Assembly (NCBI GenBank): GCA_021737245.1
Contig: JAIPEI010000084.1
Span: 1 to 10,751, forward strand
Direction of reading: 5' to 3'
DNA from: Deltaproteobacteria bacterium
Lineage (GTDB): Bacteria; Desulfobacterota; DSM-4660; Desulfatiglandales; HGW-15
Length of the DNA: 10,751 bases
The notes beneath the pieces are model-generated. The model had not been told where the DNA came from. It ran no database searches and saw nothing but the letters and a program-made list of their open reading frames with translations. The position numbers and the translations under genes are program-made. Numbering within the stretch: position 1 is the first letter of the stretch; each line of letters begins with the position of its first letter. Below are positions 6,872 through 10,751 of this stretch, one piece after another.

Positions 6872-9487
6872 TTACACTGCCGGGAGGAACAGCCGGAAAC
6901 AAGCCCCCCGGCCGGGTCGGCTTTCCACCTCTACAGTTCCCTGATGGGCCTCCATAATTTTCTTGACGTTCGAGAGGCCGAGGCCCGCCCCCTTGTTCTT
7001 GGTGCTGAAGAAGGGGTCGAACAGGTGTGGTACGTGCTCCTCGGCAATCCCGTCCCCGGTGTCCGCAACCACCACTCGGACCATGTCCCGCCCCTGACTC
7101 TGCTCGCGATCAATTCGAATGCTCAGTGTTCCCCCATCGGGCATGGCATCCAGAGCGTTCAGAATCACGTTCAGGACAACCTGTTGGATTTTTTCTGCAT
7201 CCATGGGTATCATTCCACCGGTACGGTCGGTATCCACCATTACCAGTACATGCTGCTCCCGGAGCTTTTCTTCCATCAGGTTGAGACAGCGGTCGATCAC
7301 GTCTTTCAAAGGGGTCGGATGAATCTCCATTTTGACGGGGCGGGCGATGTCCATCAGGTCCACGAGGATATGGTCGAGACGTCGAATCTCGCCTAAAGCA
7401 ATCTCTAGGTGCCGCTTGTTGTATCCTGTCAAGCGGAGATTCTTGGAAAGGATCTGGATATTCATCTTTATGGCCGAGAGAGGGTTCCGGATCTCATGGG
7501 CCACGTTTGTGCTGAGCCGCCCGATGGAGGCAAGCCGTTCTTGCTCCATGAGCTTTTTCTCCATCTGCTTCTGCTCGCTGATGTCCCGAAAAATCCCCAC
7601 CAGGGCCGGGCGGCCTTCGTATTCCACATCCTGAATCTTGACTTCAGTGGGCAGGCGTAGTCCATTGCGGTGGGTTCGGGCGAATTCCACGGGCTTGCCA
7701 TTGGATAAAGACGCTTCGTCGCCTTCGGTCGCGTTTTCAAAGCTCCGCGCGAGCTCTCCGGGAAGGAACGCAGAAATCCTTTTGCCGTTGACATCCTCCC
7801 TGGCATACCCATGCATACTCGCGAACGCCGGGTTGGAAAAGAGGATCTGTCCACCCTGACATAAGACATAGCCTTCATTGATGCCCTCTACCAGGGTCTT
7901 GTACTTATGCTCGGATTCCTTGATTTCTTCATGGAGGCGGGCGTTTTGAATGCCGGAGCCGATCTGGTTCCCGATCAGCGTGAGCAGGGAGACCTCCCGG
8001 GAGGAGAAGTGGTAGGGAGTGCGGGTGACCACATTGAATACCCCTACCACCTCGCCCATATGAACCAAGGGCACGGACAGCATGGCCTGAATCTTCTCCT
8101 GTCTCCGCGCGGACTCCAGTGCGTGGGGGAACTTGGAGTAGTCATCGCAGACCAGTGGCTCCTTCCAAGCCGCTGCCCTTCCGGTCATCCCCTCGCCCAC
8201 CTTGATGCGGCTCACTTCACGATAGAAGGCCTCGGAAATCCCCTTTCGAGAAGTGAAAACCAGTTCATTCCGGTTGCGATCCAGGATGTAAATACCGAGC
8301 CCCTTGTCCCCCACGATGGAGCTGAGCTCCTGCCGGGCGAGCTTCAGGGTCTCCTCCAGATCGAGGGTCTGGTTGACGGCCACGGAAATGCGATGCAGGA
8401 CGGAAAGCTCCTCGTTTCTTTGACGGAGATCTCCTTCGATGCGCTTTTTCTCTTTGAGCATGCGCTCCAGGCGGGATGCTTTTTCCTTGATCGTAGGACC
8501 CCACTGGGCAGGAGAAACCCCGACCTCTCGAAGGGCTTGCTCGGTTCCGAGAACGAACTCACATGCCGAATCCCCCTTGGCTATGCAGCGGGTCTCTGCC
8601 GCAACCAGCTCGGGACAGCCGGAAAGGTTCTTCAAAAAAGACAGGAGAACTCCGGAGGAGTAGAAACAGACCGGGATGCGAGAGGGATTACCGCTGTTCA
8701 GGACGGACCAGCCCTCGAAGCTGTCCCGGCAGGTGATGCGAGCAAATCCCTCAGTCATATTCAGTTCCTGAATCTGAAAATCTCCGAACCCCGCTTCGGA
8801 ATAAGTCTCCACGGCCTCTCGGAACCCGGACTCGTCGGCTTTGAAATAGCCGGATCGGACCGCCGTGCGGGAAAAGGTCTCCGCCCTTCCCGCCTCGAAC
8901 ATGGCGCGTCGTAAGGTGTCCTGACCTGCGAACATCATGATGGAGAGCCCCACATTCAGCCACCCACCGGGAATATCCATGAGGCACATGCGGGTTCCGG
9001 CCACATTGATCCACCCTCGTGCCTTTCGGTGGATCAAGGCGGCGGCTCGTCCCTCTAGACTGCCAAGGGCTTCACCCGCCGAGCCCGAAGAGAAGAAGTC
9101 TTTCGTGGGTTGGGGATCGTTCCACGGTTCAAGCAGGCCTTCCAGAGCCGGCTCGAAAACCTTGTCGAGACGGTCCAGGAGCTCCAGGAGCTCCGGAGCT
9201 GACAATGCTTCCCGGCTGATACGGTCGAAAACAAATCTCCGCAGACGCACGAGAGCGCCTGCGGTCCAGCGTGCACTCAATGGATCGCCTCGTATCCCGA
9301 TGACTTCGGAAGGCCGGGGTGTATGCGCCGACAAGTCGGCAGCATCATATTGCTCTATAGTTTCTATGCATGCTTCCAGCAATTCATGGAGGAGCCCCCT
9401 GGAGCCCTTTCCTCTCGGGGTTATGGCCTCATTCACCATGGCGTCTCGTTCATTCCGGATGATGTTCGCCAGAGGCTTCGCCTCCAC
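6872..9487 (-). CDS. Soluble sensor histidine kinase with XylR_N/V4R-type effector module, GAF and PAS
   Basis: A cytoplasmic kinase of 871 residues with no membrane segment. Numbering from the GTG at 9487: a helical N-terminal region (1-150) of no known type; an XylR_N-like segment (about 155-225, GWINVAGTRMCLMDIPGGW onward); a V4R-like domain (about 230-315) with PVCFYSSG and ETRCIAKGDSACEF; a coiled coil (about 332-365); GAF (365-515); PAS (525-638); HisKA with phospho-acceptor H664 in VAHEIRNPLSA; HATPase with N777, DTGDGI (809-814) and GAGLGL (833-838). C274, E298, C301 and C309 match the zinc tetrad C-x(n)-E-x2-C-x7-C known from the DmpR/MopR phenol sensors, with one extra residue between the first Cys and the Glu. 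The family binds aromatic or other hydrophobic molecules, so a small organic inducer is likely. Kinase core and GAF/PAS are certain; the sensor module is a motif-based call. The start at 9487 is chosen on its ribosome site; a GTG at 9511 would add 8 residues. Confidence 0.9.
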   Translation of the reverse strand: MEAKPLANIIRNERDAMVNEAITPRGKGSRGLLHELLEACIETIEQYDAADLSAHTPRPSEVIGIRGDPLSARWTAGALVRLRRFVFDRISREALSAPELLELLDRLDKVFEPALEGLLEPWNDPQPTKDFFSSGSAGEALGSLEGRAAALIHRKARGWINVAGTRMCLMDIPGGWLNVGLSIMMFAGQDTLRRAMFEAGRAETFSRTAVRSGYFKADESGFREAVETYSEAGFGDFQIQELNMTEGFARITCRDSFEGWSVLNSGNPSRIPVCFYSSGVLLSFLKNLSGCPELVAAETRCIAKGDSACEFVLGTEQALREVGVSPAQWGPTIKEKASRLERMLKEKKRIEGDLRQRNEELSVLHRISVAVNQTLDLEETLKLARQELSSIVGDKGLGIYILDRNRNELVFTSRKGISEAFYREVSRIKVGEGMTGRAAAWKEPLVCDDYSKFPHALESARRQEKIQAMLSVPLVHMGEVVGVFNVVTRTPYHFSSREVSLLTLIGNQIGSGIQNARLHEEIKESEHKYKTLVEGINEGYVLCQGGQILFSNPAFASMHGYAREDVNGKRISAFLPGELARSFENATEGDEASLSNGKPVEFARTHRNGLRLPTEVKIQDVEYEGRPALVGIFRDISEQKQMEKKLMEQERLASIGRLSTNVAHEIRNPLSAIKMNIQILSKNLRLTGYNKRHLEIALGEIRRLDHILVDLMDIARPVKMEIHPTPLKDVIDRCLNLMEEKLREQHVLVMVDTDRTGGMIPMDAEKIQQVVLNVILNALDAMPDGGTLSIRIDREQSQGRDMVRVVVADTGDGIAEEHVPHLFDPFFSTKNKGAGLGLSNVKKIMEAHQGTVEVESRPGRGACFRLFLPAV

Positions 9488-9492
9488 GGATC

Positions 9493-9500
9493 CCTCCTTT
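9493..9500 (-). promoter_or_regulatory. Ribosome binding site that decides the kinase start
   Basis: AAAGGAGG on the minus strand lies 5 bases before the GTG at 9485-9487. It falls inside the reading frame if the GTG at 9511 is taken as start, and the sequence before that upstream GTG (AAAGGGAAAAACCG) is a weaker match. The downstream GTG is therefore the better start. Confidence 0.6.
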
Positions 9501-9547
9501 GGGAGATGCACCGGTTTTTCCCTTTCGTTCCTGTCCTGCCGGTTTCG

Positions 9548-9576
9548 CTTATACCACAGAAGCAGAATCTATTGAA
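9548..9576 (-). promoter_or_regulatory. Candidate sigma70-type promoter for the kinase-regulator operon
   Basis: On the minus strand an extended -10 element, TG-G-TATAAG (TATAAG at 9548-9553), lies 17 bases after TTCAAT (9571-9576), a poor -35 match. The extended -10 could compensate. It would start transcription near 9541, about 54 bases before the kinase start. Chance matches of this quality are common, so the call is tentative. Confidence 0.35.
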
Positions 9577-9641
9577 CCGGCCAGGTATGCCGTGCGATGA
9601 GAGCGTTTTCCCGCCGGCCCTGATCCTGCCCTCCGGGAATC

Positions 9642-9654
9642 GCAAGAATCTTGC
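9642..9654 (+). promoter_or_regulatory. 13-bp palindrome upstream of the kinase promoter (candidate operator)
   Basis: GCAAGA-A-TCTTGC is a perfect inverted repeat with a single central base. It lies about 155 bases upstream of the kinase start and about 100 upstream of the candidate transcription start. It does not resemble the palindromes before hyuA, so if it is an operator it probably serves another regulator. The rest of 9512-9804 shows no gene I can support. Confidence 0.35.
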
Positions 9655-9804
9655 AACAAGAGAGAAGCTCGCGCCTGATAGTGATGGAATTTCAGGTTAA
9701 CTGGGCTGTCAGCCGGGGGACCGCGGCGAGACCTGGACACGGGTTCCTTGACCATCGTGTGCCCAAGTTCAGCTCCCGGGAGAAAGGATTGCGGGTAGAG
9801 GCCA

Positions 9805-9842
9805 CTCCTCCATCCGTTGGGGTCCTTTTCCGGATGGAGGAG
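9805..9842 (+). repeat. 12-bp perfect inverted repeat (strong hairpin) at a composition boundary
   Basis: CTCCTCCATCCG at 9805-9816 and its exact complement CGGATGGAGGAG at 9831-9842 flank a 14-base loop. Neither strand has a T run after the stem, so it is not a classical intrinsic terminator. It lies immediately beside the truncated oxidoreductase fragment, and downstream of the GC-rich gene at 9991-10751 on the minus strand. It could end that transcript, or mark an old recombination or element end. Confidence 0.6.
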
Positions 9843-9844
9843 CG

Positions 9845-10006
9845 CATGTTGAAGGCTCCGGATTCGTTGACCACGGTGAGGAAGCGGACCGCTACTACCG
9901 GATCCGGGGGTTCGACCGCAACGGCGTCCCCACGCCCGAGACGCTGGAGGGGCTGGGCATCCCGGCCGGAGACTCCCCGGGACGAGGGCCTCAGGCGGCC
10001 AGGTAG
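9845..10006 (+). pseudogene. Probable C-terminal remnant of a tungsten aldehyde:ferredoxin oxidoreductase-family gene
   Basis: In the frame ending at the TAG at 10004-10006 the plus strand encodes DRYYRIRGFDRNGVPTPETL followed by EGLGIP. This resembles the conserved tail of aldehyde:ferredoxin oxidoreductases and the related BamB benzoyl-CoA reductase subunit (pattern YYxLRGWxxxGxPTxExLxELG). The frame is open only back to 9752 and has no plausible start or ribosome site. Sequence upstream of about 9845 does not look like this family in any frame I translated. The intact protein is over 600 residues, so this would be only the last ~50. The 3' end overlaps the tail of the convergent gene (9991-10751) by 16 bases. 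Codons are GC-rich like that neighbour and unlike the kinase region. The call rests on one short motif. Confidence 0.45.
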
Positions 10007-10751
10007 CCGCCTGGAATCAGGCTGGAGGCCAGCATCACCCGGTTGATGTCAAAGTGGTCCTCCCAAGTGGACGCTTTCTGGTTACCCGGATCGAGCCAGA
10101 ACGTCTCGATGGTGTCGGCCAGGGGCAGAAACCGTTCCAGGGACCCGGCCCCGGCCCGCACGGCCCGGCTGTCCCGAAAACGGTCCTCCTCTTCCTCCAC
10201 CTTGTTCTTCAGCCGCTCCACGGCCCGGAGCCCCAGGGAGAGCCCGAGCTCGCGGAACGCGAGCCTGTACTGGGCCGGAAGCCGGGTCGCGGCGTTCTTC
10301 TCATAGGCCTCGAGGCTCGGTTGGGCCGCAGCCAGGAGGTCCAGGGCCAGCTCCTCCCTGGAGACGTCCCCCAGGATCACCAGGCGAACAACCCGCCAGG
10401 CGTCCGATAGCAGCCCCCCGATGCCGAGGGGATCCTCCGTGACAAACCGCATGCCCTGACATAGCCGGACGAGCTCGGCGATCTCCTCCCCGAGGCCGGG
10501 CCATGCGCTCCGCTCGCAGTCCCGAGGCGCGTCCCACTCCAGCTCGCTGAAGGTGACAAGGCCGTCCAGGGGATCGTGAGCTCCCATGAACGGGACCAGC
10601 GGCCGAGTGAGATCGATGCTCATCTTCCAGGCCATGCGCTTCTCCCCGCCGGGCCAGACGTCATAGACGAACGCGGTGTGTGCGGACTTGGCGAGCTCCA
10701 CGGCCCATCGAAGGTAGCGTGTGTCTCGAAGGGCCTGCGAAGCGCGGTCCA
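9991..10751 (-). CDS. Hypothetical protein, C-terminal part (enters from right edge)
   Basis: An open frame with visible 253 codons, ending at the TGA at 9991-9993. It stays open to the window edge (reading DRASQALRDTRYLRWA before the GTG at 10701), so the true start is probably outside. I do not recognise the family. The segment WKMSIDLTRPLVP...MGAHDPLDGLVTF looks like a conserved core, and the rest is largely helical (for example RAVERLKNKVEEEEDRF), with no membrane segment or signal in view. An all-helical alpha/alpha-barrel protein of the six-hairpin glycosidase type is a weak guess only. Its codons are markedly GC-rich: the bases 10201-10260 are about 72% G+C against about 48% for 8401-8460 in the kinase gene. 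It is on the same strand as the kinase operon but 500 bases upstream, and looks functionally unrelated. Confidence 0.6.
   Translation of the reverse strand, partial: DRASQALRDTRYLRWAVELAKSAHTAFVYDVWPGGEKRMAWKMSIDLTRPLVPFMGAHDPLDGLVTFSELEWDAPRDCERSAWPGLGEEIAELVRLCQGMRFVTEDPLGIGGLLSDAWRVVRLVILGDVSREELALDLLAAAQPSLEAYEKNAATRLPAQYRLAFRELGLSLGLRAVERLKNKVEEEEDRFRDSRAVRAGAGSLERFLPLADTIETFWLDPGNQKASTWEDHFDINRVMLASSLIPGGYLAA

Noticed and set aside
7907..8914. Plus-strand open frame (335 codons) opposite the kinase gene
   Set aside because: Antisense to the V4R-GAF-PAS part of the kinase, with no domain signal of its own.
9651..10046. Plus-strand open frame of 131 codons over the AOR-like fragment
   Set aside because: It uses a different frame from the YYRIRGF motif, begins inside the 13-bp palindrome without a ribosome site, and its product looks like low-complexity Arg/Pro/Ser-rich shadow sequence.

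Overview
The window reads almost entirely on the minus strand and looks like a self-contained catabolic locus from an anaerobic or facultatively anaerobic bacterium. A Desulfobacterota-like or other proteobacterial source is my inference; no marker gene settles it. Supporting hints are the NtrC-class regulator, the sigma54-type promoter and a fragment resembling a tungsten aldehyde:ferredoxin oxidoreductase. There are no RNA genes, CRISPR arrays or recognisable insertion sequences.

In transcription order (right to left): (1) 10751-9991, the C-terminal part of an unrecognised GC-rich protein, entering from outside the window. (2) About 9845-10006 on the opposite strand, a short piece that looks like the last ~50 codons of an aldehyde:ferredoxin oxidoreductase gene with its upstream part missing. 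A 12-bp perfect inverted repeat (9805-9842) lies right beside it, and base composition changes here. (3) 9512-9804, a mostly non-coding stretch with a candidate promoter and a 13-bp palindrome. (4) 9487-6872, a soluble histidine kinase whose sensor half resembles the XylR_N + V4R effector-binding region of DmpR/XylR-type aromatic sensors, including the zinc-ligand pattern, followed by GAF, PAS, HisKA and HATPase domains. (5) 6825-5482, an NtrC-type response regulator with an intact GAFTGA loop. (6) 5481-5148, a control region with a near-consensus -24/-12 promoter, an exact match to the IHF consensus and two upstream palindromes. (7) 5147-3063 and 3045-1264, a HyuA/HyuB pair (ATP-dependent hydantoinase / oxoprolinase / ketone carboxylase superfamily) separated by 17 bases. 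(8) 1112-1, the N-terminal 370 residues of an AMP-forming acyl-CoA synthetase, running off the left edge.

Working model (inference): a hydrophobic, perhaps aromatic, small molecule is sensed in the cytoplasm by the kinase, which phosphorylates the regulator. The regulator then activates the sigma54 promoter at 5312-5328 with help from IHF. The induced HyuA/HyuB enzyme would carboxylate a ketone (or open a ring amide), and the ligase would turn the resulting acid into its CoA thioester. The plan resembles the acetone carboxylase (acx) and acetophenone carboxylase-benzoylacetate CoA ligase (apc-bal) loci, but the substrate cannot be read from this sequence.

The most unusual element is the kinase: an effector module best known from one-component sigma54 activators appears to sit on a histidine kinase that controls a separate sigma54 activator encoded next to it.
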